Assembly (NCBI GenBank): GCA_036874045.1
Contig: CM072338.1
Coordinates: 17,382,501-17,446,500, forward strand
DNA: 64,000 nucleotides
From: Cymodocea nodosa
Taxonomy: Eukaryota; Streptophyta; Magnoliopsida; Alismatales; Cymodoceaceae
Direction of reading: 5' to 3'
In this document: one piece after another, positions 12,501-23,235 of the stretch
Position numbering within the stretch: the stretch's first letter is position 1
How the letters are laid out: every line of letters starts with the position of its first letter
The notes under the pieces: model-generated
Told to the model about the DNA's origin: nothing
Databases searched by the model: none
What the model saw: the letters and a program-made list of their open reading frames with translations, nothing else
Position numbers and translations under genes: made by a program

Positions 12501-15253
12501 AAACCTATTGTAAACAATGTAAGCTAGATGAGATGCTCGGAACACCCCATAAAAATGTAGTCCAAGCACTATTGACTAGGTAACGAGCTTATGGAAACCT
12601 AATGAACTTGAGTTGTGACTTGTTAATTGGGTAAGGAGAGGAGTTTAAGGCACCTCTGCATGAGGACTCAAAATAGAGACACTCCTTCATAGGGTGTGTA
12701 ACCATGATAGTTGTGAGAGACTTAGATTGCTGTTGAATACTAGGTTTTTTACCAAGAAATAGACAAACTAATGGTTATTTATTATTTTGTTCTTGTTGAT
12801 GCATACCATAAATCTGTTTATATTAACATGACAAGCACAGCAATATGATAACACATTATTATGTAATTCTATCTAGAAATGAGCATGCTAAATCTCTTTG
12901 TAATTGTGTTTTCTTTGCTTTAGTGGATCTAGTGGCAAATTTGTTATGATTACTCACCTTAGTTGTTACACTTTTTATAGATAAATACTACTTAAAACAT
13001 GTAGATGGAATTATGTACGCTAATCAGATCCTAAGAAGAGGATGATTATGGTTATCCCCTTTTGGAAGGAAAAAATAGTTGTGAAAGTTTGTCTTAATAA
13101 GAGATTATTGTTTGGTAATGATAGAATTTGTTACACATCTAATCCATTTCACTAAAAATCCACATGCTCTAAATAATTTAAACAAGTTCCAATTAAGGTT
13201 GTAAAATGCTTTTTAAAAATCTACTTTGAATAAGATGTTCACTTGCTTGGTTGCTGCATAGTTTGAAAGATATTCCTAGACCACCATAACACCATCAACA
13301 AAACACCTTCATTTTGTAAAGATTGCCTGTGCAGGATGAATAAGTTAGTCCATAATCTTTAGCAACATATTAGTGAGAATTTTGGTGATAATTTTCATAC
13401 TAGTAGTCATCATACTGAATGGCTAGAAGTTCCCAATCTCTTTAGCCCATATTTTCTTCTCATTTAGAAGCCCTTAACTCTGTGCCACATTTTGATTCTC
13501 AATGGGATATCCTTCACAAAAAACTTCACTAGAATAATCATCACCTCCAAAGGTGAGCAATTGTTGATCCTCCATAGGTCCAAAGAAACCCCTAGAGTTG
13601 CAGCCATGTGAGTTCCCCTATTTCAATATGCCAAGTACCCTACATTTCTTTTCCACTCAAACAAAGAGACTTCTTAGTTTTCCAACCAAAACACCCTTCT
13701 CTCTCAACAATGATTCTCTCTACTTAGCATTTGGATATTAGATTAAGAAAACTCCATTGAACAACTACTTCACTGACCCCCTAGTATTTGTACCCTGCCT
13801 CCAAATAAACCATCATTTAGAGGCTGCTACCTCACACACAAAGCATTGAACCAAGCAATCCTTGTGCGGCTTGATTCCACCACCAATCCAATCTTGGCAC
13901 ATTAGGGGGTTTTTTAGGGCAATATCTAGTTATTGCAACTCAATTCCACCCATCCTAAAACTACAAGATTGTCAAGAAGGTAATGAGGAGCTCGATGGCC
14001 TACATAATATACATGGAAGGATCCCTATGTGTACTTGCTCTGTGCCCCAATGTCAAATATCTGAGGCATTGGTCCCTATGCCACCATTGATGCCTCTCAT
14101 TTCCGCTACATGTCCCTATGCCGCTACTAGGACACAACCTCCCAATTTTTCTTTCCATGTTAGCTTGCTCCCCAATCCCTTATCCCTGTGTTGCATGGGA
14201 AAGAGGATACATCAACGTATTTACAAAAGCCATGTAAGCCTCCTTCAACAAAGCAGGTGACTGCCCCTTTGACTCCAAGTTCTTTCATCTCTATCTCCTA
14301 TGTCATCTCTCCTTCTCCATGTCTATCGTACACATATGTTAATATTTGATAACTAGGTATGCGCCAAAACTGCTGTTGACTGTCAAAATGCCCCAAGGCA
14401 AACGAGTTTACATTTTTTTAATATCCCTTGTATTCCTTCTAATGTATGTGTTCATGAACGAACAGTGCATAAACATTTAACGTCAATAGTAAGAGAAACC
14501 ATGGAAGAATTCCCGTAACGGATTTGTGACATTCTTTAAATTAAGAAAGTCCAAACTAAAATCCTAACATCATTCGGTATCAGGAACACTAAAATTAACA
14601 GAACATTAGATGCTCCAGGGTCTGAACCCATACCGACCAGATTACAATGGCATACGAATTGGAAAAAAAATACAACCGAGGACACTGAAGTAGATCACCG
14701 AACAGTCAATACCTATTTTCTTTCGACGCCAGCTCGTCCAGAGCGTTGTTCACTTCTCTTATTGTTAATCCTCCCGAGGCCATGCACTGCCTCCTCTGCA
14801 ACACCTGTCGCGCGAGTTTCACACGAACCAATGAAACACTCACATGCACCAATAAAAAAACGCAACGCATGTTTCCACCACTATCCCGCCCAAACACCAG
14901 AGAATCCGTAATCTCACCTCGGAAGCAACAAGCGCGAAGTTCCCAGCGTTCGCCCCAGCGCGAGCGCCACCTTTCCGCCAGTTGACGAGCCGAAGGGCGT
15001 CCTCGGAGTCCTTGGAGATACCCAAAGCGTCGACGAGGCATGTGGCGAGGGCCGACTGCTTCAGCCCGTAGGTCCCCCTCTCACGGTCCAGCGAGGGGAG
15101 GACGAGGCGGATGGCACTGAAGTACTCCTGCCCCGTGTAGGCCCTGTCGAGGAACGTCCGCAGCCGCTTCCGCTTCTTGACAGACGATCTATCCCGCAGC
15201 ATCGCCTGGAACATGGAACACAGCAAGCCGAACCGCACCGTCTCGTCCGTCAT
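565..15253 (-). CDS. LIG4: DNA ligase 4 (5' half; runs off left edge)
   Basis: ATP-dependent ligase that seals double-strand breaks with XRCC4 in nuclear non-homologous end joining (family knowledge). Five exons are visible: 14918-15253, 14713-14804, 969-1054, 763-899 and 565-639, giving 726 nt or 242 codons in one frame. Exon 1 starts MTDETVRF and contains LPSLDRERGTYGLK and the NWRKGGARAGANAGNF stretch typical of plant LIG4. Exon 3 has KKTNAVEMKW, exon 4 has FHPDAEDLFNVTCDLKLVCEKL, and exon 5 has DIEVGKAVRPQLAMR, all at the places expected in the N-terminal DNA-binding domain. Every junction is GT/AG and the codon phases match (2+1 across intron 2, 1+2 across intron 3). The adenylation (KxDG), OB and BRCT parts are outside the window. 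I chose the ATG at 15253 because it matches the family start; the frame is open further upstream. Exon 1 is much more GC-rich than the later exons. Confidence 0.93.
2030..2660 (+). mobile_element. Ty1-copia fragment (LTR piece and RT piece)
   Basis: Around 2505-2660 the plus strand reads as a decayed copia reverse transcriptase. It has an IDDIV version of the YVDD box, then HQTKDYL, a stop, KHFITKGMNQLKHFLNIKFA, which follows the pattern of the family after the catalytic box. The sequence at 2030-2130 resembles the R-U5 part of a copia LTR, with a TTATGTAATC stretch and a CATTAGCAATAACA stretch. A proline/histidine-rich low-complexity segment (2170-2440) lies between. There are stops and frame changes and no intact ORF. 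Confidence 0.5.
3300..4480. repeat. degenerate tandem repeats rich in GAATGAATGA
   Basis: Short units built on ATGAATGA, AGTGCATGA and ACATATAGAT repeat with drift over more than 1 kb. The most regular part is 4081-4301, with a unit of about 32 bp; 4207-4238 and 4239-4270 are identical 32-mers. Longer-period copies are also visible, such as GGCAAGAATCTATAT at about 3963 against GGCAAGAGTCTATAT at about 4042. The minus strand happens to lack stops in two frames over about 450 nt. This comes from the repeat composition and does not indicate a gene. Confidence 0.85.
4789..4808. repeat. (TA)n microsatellite
   Basis: A run of about ten TA dinucleotides inside LIG4 intron 2. Confidence 0.9.
5519..5540. 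repeat. (TA)n microsatellite
   Basis: A TA run of about 22 bp, preceded by AATAATAATA, inside LIG4 intron 2. Confidence 0.9.
6280..7260. repeat. degenerate tandem repeat tract
   Basis: Two loosely periodic blocks. At 6660-6900, variants of 'GATCAAACAAATGAACAACTG' alternate with 'GGATGGTTAAGAT'-like words. At 6930-7250, variants of 'CAATTGGGTGCAAA', 'TTGATTGGG' and 'GACTAAACC' recur at irregular spacing. The copies are too diverged to define a clean unit by eye. No coding sequence is recognised. Confidence 0.55.
9156..10320 (+). mobile_element. internally deleted Ty1-copia element
   Basis: The right end is clear. A stretch at about 9990-10130 resembles a decayed RNase H end (LITDTFTEGLN, a version of QIADIFTKGL). 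It is followed by a polypurine tract AAGGGAGAG at 10164-10172 and an LTR starting TGTTAGGAATATTG at 10173. Gag-like sequence (KKLNGRNYLLWSKSFKTF, then DDWYIDDN) lies at about 9610-9760. The block at 9156-9320 resembles the 3' LTR (TATCCATTAATC-like and CTTATTAGTG-like words in the same order), so it is probably the diverged 5' LTR. Protease, integrase and most of RT are missing. Stops are common, so it is not autonomous. The LTR ends are approximate. Confidence 0.6.
10520..10574. repeat. perfect 24-bp direct repeat, period 31 bp
   Basis: The word TCAAATATAAAAGGAAAAAT plus TTTC occurs identically at 10520-10543 and 10551-10574. It lies exactly at the edge where the captured methyltransferase sequence ends. 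Confidence 0.9.
10576..10950 (-). pseudogene. METTL21-like SAM methyltransferase fragment
   Basis: On the minus strand, about 10748-10950 reads through TIELDVGCSVASMGLSLLGL and SDILLTDTTPVIPALKCNLK. This is the SAM-binding motif I region and the following acidic loop of seven-beta-strand lysine methyltransferases. At 10576-10718, in a different frame, it continues with LYWNN, PPFDLVLAVDVVYMED and LVGAMEGLV, the matching downstream motifs. The 29 nt between the two parts are not a multiple of three, so a frameshift breaks the gene. The N-terminus and the last third are absent. The GC-rich composition contrasts sharply with the surrounding intron. It lies inside a terminal-inverted-repeat element, so it is probably a captured fragment and not a resident gene. 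Confidence 0.7.
11840..12720. repeat. degenerate repeat tract ('GGTAAGGAGC...AAGGCACC')
   Basis: Phrases such as 'GGTGAGGAGCCTAAAGCACC', 'GGATAAGGAGCCTAGGACA', 'GGTAACGAGCTTATGGAA' and 'GGTAAGGAGAGGAGTTTAAG' recur roughly every 60-70 bp. This is a strongly diverged tandem repeat, and I see no gene in it. The middle part (11960-12230) is plain AT-rich sequence. Confidence 0.5.
13080..13960 (-). mobile_element. LINE (non-LTR) reverse transcriptase fragment
   Basis: Reading the minus strand from about 13420 to 13130 across several frames gives MKIITKILTNMLLKIMD, then LIHPAQAIFTKCR, then VMVV*EYLSNYAATKQ and LFKVDF*KAFYNLNWN. These match in order the plant LINE RT blocks 'KIIxKxLANRL', 'HPAQAAFIxGR' and 'LFKVDFEKAYD'. 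Upstream sequence to about 13960 is probably the linker between endonuclease and RT but is less certain. Stops and frameshifts show it is dead. Confidence 0.65.
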
Positions 15254-17152
15254 ACCGCCGGGTCTTCCTCCTTCTCCCTCCCTCGGGTCGTCGAACGAGG
15301 AAGTGGTGGCGGTCGTCTCCACCGCGAAGTAGAAAGTTAAATATTGAAGCAATTCTAATTTATAGCAGGCTCCACTTCAATTTTTCTATCAGAATATTAT
15401 AAATAAATGTAAGTTCTCGTCGGAAGCCCGTCGGGGCGGGGCGGCAATCCGGCGTGAAAATTTATTCATTCAACGTGATTTAACGGTGATAATTGATTTT
15501 CTTTATTTTTCGTACATGCACAGCTTACTCAATAATCATTTTCTTCTTATGCAGATAAGAAGATTGGACTTTAACCTCCTTGAGTAGCTTTCGTTGTCAT
15601 TTAGAAGAATGTTAGAAAGAAGCAAATAAGAAAGGGGGGCTGAATGCTTTATTAAATACAGAGATGTTCAAAAATCAAATTTTATGCAAGACTTGGTGAA
15701 CTGAGACAGAGTATGTGTGCCATGGAAACTTTATTATATTTATCTCTTGTATTTTATATACGCATACGTATAAATAATTGCATTAAACTTTTCATACCTC
15801 GTGCGCGCTTCGATTAATGTATTCACAAGTCTTTGTGATGTGTTGTCAGTAATTCAAGGCCTACTTCTAAAAATCTTAATTTAACTTTTAATCACGTGAG
15901 ATGTTGCACGTGAAAAAAGTGTTGGTAGAAACATTGCACACTCCAGTGCATGGAATCCGACAGGTGGTTGAGATATTAAACCAATAACCACTTAAGAAAT
16001 CAGCAGACCAAATTTTTATCGTAATTTATGAAATTTATCCTCCAAATTATATACCTAAATTTCTAAAAAAAATAATTTGCGAGAGAGAGGATTCAAACTT
16101 GTGCCAAGATATTTTCCAGCAAGATCTAGACCACTAAACTAGAAATTTTCATTATCTAGATCTCTCTATTTATCTATCTATCTACCTATCTATTGTAATT
16201 CTAATATTTTCCATGTCCATCTCCCCAACTCTATCTCAATCCTCAACTTGTAACTATCTTTAATATTATTCTTTACTCTCAAAATTTTATATCATATAAT
16301 TTACATGTATGGAAATGCATCCCAACCGTCTTAATCGTTCTTTATTTAAAATCCAGTTAAAGAATAATTCTATTGTTTTATAACATAAAATACTTCTCAC
16401 ATACAATTTACAAGTATTTTTAACTAGTAAAGATTTTATTAGAGCCAAGGTGCGTGGAATCTAAAATACTTATCATAAATCAATGATAGAATGAAGACCA
16501 GTGAGTTTTTTTGGGTGGGATTTATTATGGCTTGTAACAAATCTTGCGTTTCGGAATTTGCAATTGTACACTTCAGACCCATAGGCCATGTTGGGCTTTG
16601 TAATCCAACCTACAATGTAATATAGTTACATTTCATCTCATGATTAGGATGCTTGCTAATTTCTTAAAAGATTTGTAATTGGATTGCATTGATGATCCAA
16701 TTACATGATTTCCAAGGTAATCAGATTCCTTAAATTCAACAGATAATCCAATTATGTTCCACCAACAGGAATCTTCTTCCCTCACTCTTTACATGTCTCC
16801 AATCCTGAAATTCTTTGCTGTACTCTCTTCGCCCAGGCTTTCTAGCTTTCAAAGGTCACGACAGAAGGTCTTGTTATGTGACAAGTACTGTAAGGAACTC
16901 ATTGATCCGTTCCAGCATAGTCCACATGGCTTGTATTTTTCCTCCGAGTCAGAGACCTTGAGTGGTTGCCCGAAGAAAGGGTACAGCAAGCCTCCTGTTA
17001 TTATTTTAAAAAACATCTTTGTTTTTTTACATACCGGTCTTTCAGTAACAAAAAAAGGAATTCCATGATTTTCTAGGATGAACGCAGACTCTTCCTCTTG
17101 AGGCCCATTCTTCTACCTTGTGACATCCGCATGTAAACACAAACACGATTCA
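15254..17152. other. intergenic, LIG4 upstream and IPT2 downstream
   Basis: AT-rich spacer between the LIG4 start codon and the IPT2 stop codon. The first few hundred bases should hold the LIG4 promoter and leader, but I cannot point to a convincing TATA box. ORFs at 16754-17068 and 15253-15352 show no recognisable protein pattern. Confidence 0.5.
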
Positions 17153-20100
17153 TCAGATGGAGGAAGATCCAGATCCAGATCCATTTATTATGGCTTGCTG
17201 GTCAGTGGAGCGAGAAAGCACAGACTTCCTCCTGAGTGATGAGATGCGTTTCTTGTGCCCACGCCCCAGTTTATGTTGCTCCCATTCATGTGCACCCCTA
17301 AGGATCCGACCTCCACATGCCTGCAAGGAGATGAGTATTTGATATGCATCAAAAGAAATTACATCGATTGAAACAGACCTTTTTAATGGGATATTCTATG
17401 GTGGTCACAATCTTTTTCACAAAGAAATAATTACCTTTATATAGTCATAAGTGCCATTTTTATGTAAATCTTATCATCCTTATATTTGAAGTAACGAAAA
17501 AAAATGTCTGAGAGAGAGAGCCGAGAACTTTTCAAGAGATATCTCTTATTTTATTATTTTTATTTTTTAAATTTAAAATTCAATTATATAATTAATTAAT
17601 CTAAGGTATAATCTACTACATATTAAAATTTTAATTTAATCTAAACTATATTCTTTAAGTTATTTTGATTACAAAATGCATAGCTGAAATTTAACAAAAA
17701 ATGGAGACTTTTTAAACCTTTAGATTAAAGGCTGATATCTAATCAAAAGGAAAATTCCATCATGTAATAATAGTCATTTAATAACTTAATCAACATATTT
17801 ATTTTTACAAGAAAAAAAATAGCACCTCAAAAGTTCTCTAAGTGTGCCTCTGAGGAAACTAGATTGTTAAATTAATGGTCAAGATATTATGATCTGAGTG
17901 CCTAAGAAAATTCATGGTACCCTTAAACGTACCATAAACTCTCCCATTTACAATTCATCTACTTAAGGTAGAGACCACTGCCGCGTTGGCAGTTGTAACT
18001 CACTTCATTTTAATTTTTAACATGATTTTAGAAGTTCAACCTTGTCTATTAGGTCATTAAGTTGCATATGTACGACTTAATTTTTCCATTGAAATGAGAT
18101 TAAGCAAACTCATCATTTGAAGTACGAAATTTATAATAAATTTCTCACAATATAGTTCACCTACAACAAACAGGGTTGTAGGTGATACAACATTTTTTCC
18201 GTTACCTAAATTCTCCGTTAAGTAAAATACACACCTCACACACATATTGAGTCCACAAATCTCTTGAATCCGGATTGTTTGAAGTGATATCTTTTTCCAT
18301 CGTCGTCATATAGCTATCATTATCGATTAAGAAAGCCTTGACAAGAGAAATGCACGGTTCAACAACTTGCATTTGCCAGTTACTTGATTTGCCTGCAGAA
18401 AGATATAAATTAGTCATAAAAAACAAAGAAATGTATTTTAAGGATAATGCCTGAATTGGATGTTCAGGCGTACCTTCTAAGGCTTTTGTGGCATCAAAAT
18501 AGTGCAGATCCCATCCAAAGAAAGTCTTCAATCGATTAAGTCTTCGTTTCTAACATTAAACTTCTGTTTAAAAAATCTTATATGGGATTTCCATTTAGAA
18601 TAAAGTGTTTAACAACAACGCCATTCAATAAATCCATCACTTACTTGTCGACGAACAAGTCTTCGTGTATTGGCCTTCAGCTTATCAATGGCTACTTCCA
18701 ACAAAACCCGTTTGTCATTGTCTTGATCCAGACACTCCCTGAGGTTGCCTTTAGTGATTTTTCCAGTATATGTAGATAAAACTGAACCACTGGAATTTAA
18801 ATTGTGGTTGATGCTATTATCAACTGTTTCATCATTCATGATACAATTGTTGCAAAGCACCTCAAATTCCCGAACGCCGATAGCCTGCCTCAAACCTTGT
18901 GTATAATCTGCGTCTGGATTGTAGATATCAAACACTTCATCAAGTAAGCCATCATCAATCATGCAGTCAACTCTTTTATCAACAAACCTATCAATTACAG
19001 GAAGAGAAGCATCCACCCAAACAAAGCAACAGTCATATCTAAAATTGCCAGGTTGGCCCCATTTCTGCTCTGCCGAAAATTTAAAAAAAAATTAGTACCA
19101 CAAGAAACTGTGCCCATGTAATCTTGCTAAACTTCAGGGGTTTCATTCATTAAAGTGGTATAAACAGCAATAAAGACACTTATCAATGACTAACCACTGA
19201 TGCTTTTCCTCGAAAAAGTTCACTTGGGAGGATGCCTGAGGATGCATATAAGTCAAGGTAATGCCTTGACTATGAAAGAAGCAAATTAATACTTGTAAAT
19301 TTATGTACAAGTAATTAGCAAATAAAAAGCATATATCTGGATGGAAAGAAGGGACTAATCATATATTAGTTTTCTCCTCCAAAAAGGAATACTGTGTGTG
19401 TGTGTCCTCATAAGAATGTAGAAGATACTTGTTATATGTATGCATGCGTATGTATCCTCATAAGAAAGTAGAAGATACTTGTTGCATGTGATTTGTCTTA
19501 TGGCCTTAAAGAAAAATGCATCTCATGAATCATGGAAAGAAGTGCATGATGCCAAAAGAAGAGCTTGGCTTTAGAGAGACTGACCTTTCGATAGTCATTT
19601 GGATGAATTCTGTTCGCTGCAAATGGATCCAGCTCCTTTAGGAGATCATAACAAGTGCTACTGTGAACTACTTGAAATCTTGGTGAGCTGTTGTCTGCTA
19701 GAGAAGTATCCATTAGATAGCCACCAGAAGAGAGTCAGAAATATGGGACTGGGAAAGAGAAGAAAGAATATTAATAACCTTGTGTGTTAGGTTGGTAGCA
19801 ATCATCATCGAGCAAATCATCAATGAGGAATGGGCTGACAAGAGCCTAAAGAAAGTTTAACAGCTAGGCTATTATATAATAGAATAGATATTGATGGTTG
19901 GAACAAATGATGAACAATGAGGAAAAGTTCAAGTTACTTGGATGTAGTAGTTTGTACCACCAACGACGATGGGAACATGACCACGGGCCAAAATATCATC
20001 AATGATCTGGGATAGGTAAAGAAAAAATGGCTAGTCAAAGTTGACAATTATTACAGATGATGAATAAAAAAGAACAAGAGACATACAGGGATGGCAAGGT

Positions 20101-20458
20101 CACGGAATTGCCTGGAATTGAATTGGATGGTAGGATCAATTGTCCCCAACAGGTGATGTGGAACCCCTGTAAGTATGTGATCAGTATTAATAGGAAATGA
20201 ATAAAGGAAGCAAGAGCAAATAGGATGACGATGAAAATGACCTTTTCTTTGATGGAAGGGGAACTTGTTGGTTAGGACATCCAATCCCTTGTACACTTGC
20301 ATGGAATCAGCATTGATGATCTCAAAATCCATGTCACCTATGCCAATAGCGATGTCCACTGCAAGGCATGACTTGCCAGTCCCAGTTGCCCCCATCACAA
20401 CCACAACCTTATTCTTCCTCTTGCTTCCATCATCAACATCATTGTTCTTGCTCTCCAT
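17153..20458 (-). CDS. IPT2: tRNA dimethylallyltransferase, plant IPT2 type
   Basis: Transfers a dimethylallyl group to A37 of tRNAs that read UNN codons; tRNA breakdown then yields cis-zeatin cytokinins (family knowledge). Ten exons: 20242-20458, 20087-20166, 19938-20006, 19779-19845, 19585-19697, 19195-19269, 18645-19064, 18474-18549, 18235-18392 and 17153-17320. They total 1443 nt, or 480 residues, with GT/AG junctions and matching phases throughout. Visible motifs are the P-loop GATGTGKS (residues 23-30), EIINADSMQVYKGLDVLTNK, GVPHHLLGT, VPIVVGGTNYYIQ, DPFAANRIHPND and GLRQAIGVREFE. Exon 10 supplies a matrin-like C2H2 finger in WTQYVCEACGG...HEWEQHKLGRGHKK (C424, C427, H441, H447), as in eukaryotic tRNA enzymes and unlike the adenylate IPTs. 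The start is the first ATG, 22 codons before the P-loop. Length is normal for the family. Confidence 0.93.
19405..19483. repeat. 29-bp direct repeat in IPT2 intron 5
   Basis: A 29-bp word starting TCCTCATAAGAA and ending GATACTTGTT occurs at 19405-19433 and 19455-19483 with one mismatch. It is a local duplication in non-coding sequence. Confidence 0.85.
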
Positions 20459-22901
20459 GATTCTCAACACCCTAGCAAATCAACACGTATGCAACAATAG
20501 ATACTTCCTCCTATACCAAATGATGACAATAACTGTAGTAGCTATAATTTTCACTAGAATGCCATCCAGGGAAGAATTAATATAACAAAGTTGGATTCTA
20601 TACGAGGAATTGCAAGACCAAAAACAACAACAATCTGAACCATAATCCTACTACATGGGATCTGCCACATGAACCTTTCCCTCAAAGTATTTTTATTTAT
20701 TGTCAAATTTTCAGCAAAATATATAAATTTAAATCTTTTCTTACAATTCAAAATCAAGTAGTTTTAAGCTTACCACTACTTTTAATTTCTTTTACACTAA
20801 TTAATTCTCCTCTCTTGACAAGTTATTCCTTGATCTCTTAGGAATATGACTAAATCATCTAAACTGATTTTTTTTCTTTTAACTGCAAAACCAAAAATAG
20901 GAATGAAATTCCCTCTAGCAAAATAATATATCAATAATCTAGTATTCACATAGCACACATTCCAGCTACTAGTTTTAAAAGTCTAAATATTCTTTAATAC
21001 ACGGTCATTGATGCATCATGCTCTAAGTATGTCATCTTACGACCCAATCCATGTTAGACCGACAAAAGAGACTAGCATAATGTATATCATTTTCTAAGAT
21101 GTGAAAGGTGATAGATATCATTCACAAGGCTTCGGTGATCACACTTCAAATTGCATGGAATGTATGCAGCATCAGATGTCAAAACTAGACTAAAACTAAG
21201 AAATGACTTAGTCATCGTTCACCAACTACCGTTGGAATATCAAATGCTGATGTAGCTTTCTACATTTTTTTTGACAATCTCTTGAAGAGACACAAAAACA
21301 TACTGGGAAGAAGAAAGGACTTGCAAGTCCAAGTTGGACAGCATTTCTAAAGTAGCATGATGGATTTATACTTAACAAAAGGTCCAAAACCTACAACAAC
21401 AAAATGTTTATTCATACTTGTTGAATTGTTGTTTAACAGGCAAAGAACAGAAATTGAAATAATCCTTGAACCTTGGATCAAACCTGTACAAGGCAAACCA
21501 CCAGTACTACTATTATTTCTAGCATTGTTTCGGCATAATATTCAAAACGTCAAATCTACCATTAGTAAGTATTTCCCAGCAATAAATTGAGGGAGAGAAG
21601 AAACACTTAGAGAGTCACTTGATCTTGAGTTCTGCCAACTTCAGGGAAAACCAGAGACACACATTAACGAAAATCAGAATAAAGAAGGGACCTTCAGAAG
21701 GCCTACACAACACCAACCGTGTTATCATCAAATTGGAGTGAAAAACTTTTAACGGCCATTATTATCATGTTGATACTTTGAACTTTATCATATTATCACT
21801 TTACTACCTTGTATTTTAAAATGCATTACTTTGGTACTTTGAACTCTATTTGTTGCTCACATTGATATTTCTGTCAAATACTCAACTTACTTTTTTAAAG
21901 GTATCTTATTATAATAATTTAAAACGAAATTACTCTTAATTGTGACCTAGATAAGGATTAGTTGTATCATACTTGACTTGGATAAGTATGAGTTGTAAAT
22001 TCGGTAATAGTGTGGGTTGTGACCTGAACTTAATGGGAAGATCACCATTTTTCTACATTGTTAGTTTAGTTTGACTTAAGTGATAAAAAATGAGAGTTCA
22101 AGCTACCAAAATAATACATTTTAGAGTTCACGATACCAAAGTAATAATCAAGTTCAAGATATTACCATGATAATAGCTTTTCCTTTTTTACGGCAATGTA
22201 TTCAACGTCCATATAATAATTTGCATGCATGTATATCATTCAGAACAGTACACGACAATCTAGACATTACTGCATTTGTCCATTTGTCACAGTTAGGATT
22301 ACATCTAGTTTCACTACGATCCACACAAGATTTCATGCATTTGTTGCATCCAAAACTCACTGGTTTCATGCCCCTAACAACCATGCCTAGCCACGCGAAT
22401 TTTTCATGCACGTATCACATTTGGAATTGTTATTTTCATAACAACATTATCTATCATTAACCGTATTAATTGACAAGCGTATATCACGATTGGAATTATT
22501 GCTTCCATACCACATCAACAATCATCAGCCGATGCTTTTCTCGTGCACAAATCATGTATATTATCGCTACTTTCATTACAACAAAAGATAATACAAATTA
22601 CACAAATTTTCATGCATACCAATTATATCATACACATCTATGAGTGATTCTAAAGTGAGAGAGATATTCATACCCTGATGTTTGTGCCTACCACCAATTC
22701 ACTTCAATAATCCTCACCCTCCAAACCAAGGTACCCTGATCATGGAAAATATAAGCTATTGACCAATAGGTCCCCAACAATCTTCAACGTAATAGAGCTC
22801 TGCATCACAACACCAAGCATATCAGCAAGTGATCTTTCAGGCAATCAAGGGAAACTCAGCCAACAGCCCTCCACACGAAGCGCCTGCAAGCACCACCGAA
22901 A
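20459..22901. other. intergenic upstream of IPT2
   Basis: AT-rich sequence containing one MITE-like inverted repeat (21759-22176). No coding exon is recognised. The IPT2 promoter should lie in the part nearest 20.5 kb, unless the GC-rich island at 22.9-23.2 kb is a distant non-coding first exon. Confidence 0.45.
21759..22176. mobile_element. MITE with long inverted repeats
   Basis: The left arm (21759-21847) runs TTATTATCATGTTGATACTT then GAACTTTATC. The reverse complement of the right arm (22091-22176) runs CTATTATCATGGTAATATCT then GAACTTGATTATTACTTTGG. Both arms carry a repeated 'ATTACTTTGGTA...GAACTCT' word. The arms are about 85 bp, imperfect, and about 240 bp apart. Arms this long suggest a Mutator-like MITE, but I could not define a clean target duplication. 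Confidence 0.55.
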
Positions 22902-23235
22902 TCACGAGCAAGAGGGCCACGTTTGATTGAGCCCTGCGGCAACATACCTTCGAACTCTTTCTCTCCCTCTCCAAGTATGGACAGTCACACGCGAGCGTCC
23001 TGGGCGCTTAAAGAAATCACAATCTCGATCGACTTGGGAAAACACAAAAATCTCCCTTGATCTCCCGCCCGCGCCACCTGCACGGACGAGCAACTGCGTC
23101 AGGAGCATTCGTAAAGCTCGCGCGTCCTCCCATCCCGTCTCTCTTCTACTCACCGCAAGCACGATCCGTTCTCCACCGGACCCGACGAGAGCACACAAGG
23201 GGAGGGGAAGGGCCAGGCTCGGGGCAAACCGATGA
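22902..23235. other. GC-rich island, function unknown
   Basis: A sharply GC-rich, CpG-containing block in AT-rich surroundings. Open frames exist on both strands (97-102 codons) but neither translation resembles a family I know. It may be a promoter with a leader exon, for example of IPT2 on the minus strand, or a degraded gene start. No splice structure could be confirmed. Confidence 0.35.

Larger units (their letters stand above)
1055..14712 (-). other. giant LIG4 intron 2 (about 13.66 kb)
   Basis: The donor at 14712 follows AAAATAG and the acceptor precedes the G at 1054. The split arginine codon (AG+G) joins perfectly and the protein aligns without a gap to the recalled plant LIG4. From the 5' side it holds a LINE fragment (13.1-14.0 kb), degenerate repeats (11.8-12.7 kb), a PIF/Harbinger-like element (10.4-11.8 kb), a shrunken copia element (9.2-10.3 kb), AT-rich sequence with no recognisable feature (7.3-9.1 kb), degenerate repeats (3.3-7.3 kb) and a copia fragment (2.0-2.7 kb). 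I see no additional LIG4 exon in it. Confidence 0.85.

Noticed and set aside
14840..15352. One long 170-codon minus ORF reading through LIG4 exon 1
   Set aside because: The real exon ends at 14918 with GAG|GTGAGA. The remainder of the ORF is intron 1, and the 33 codons before 15253 do not match the family.
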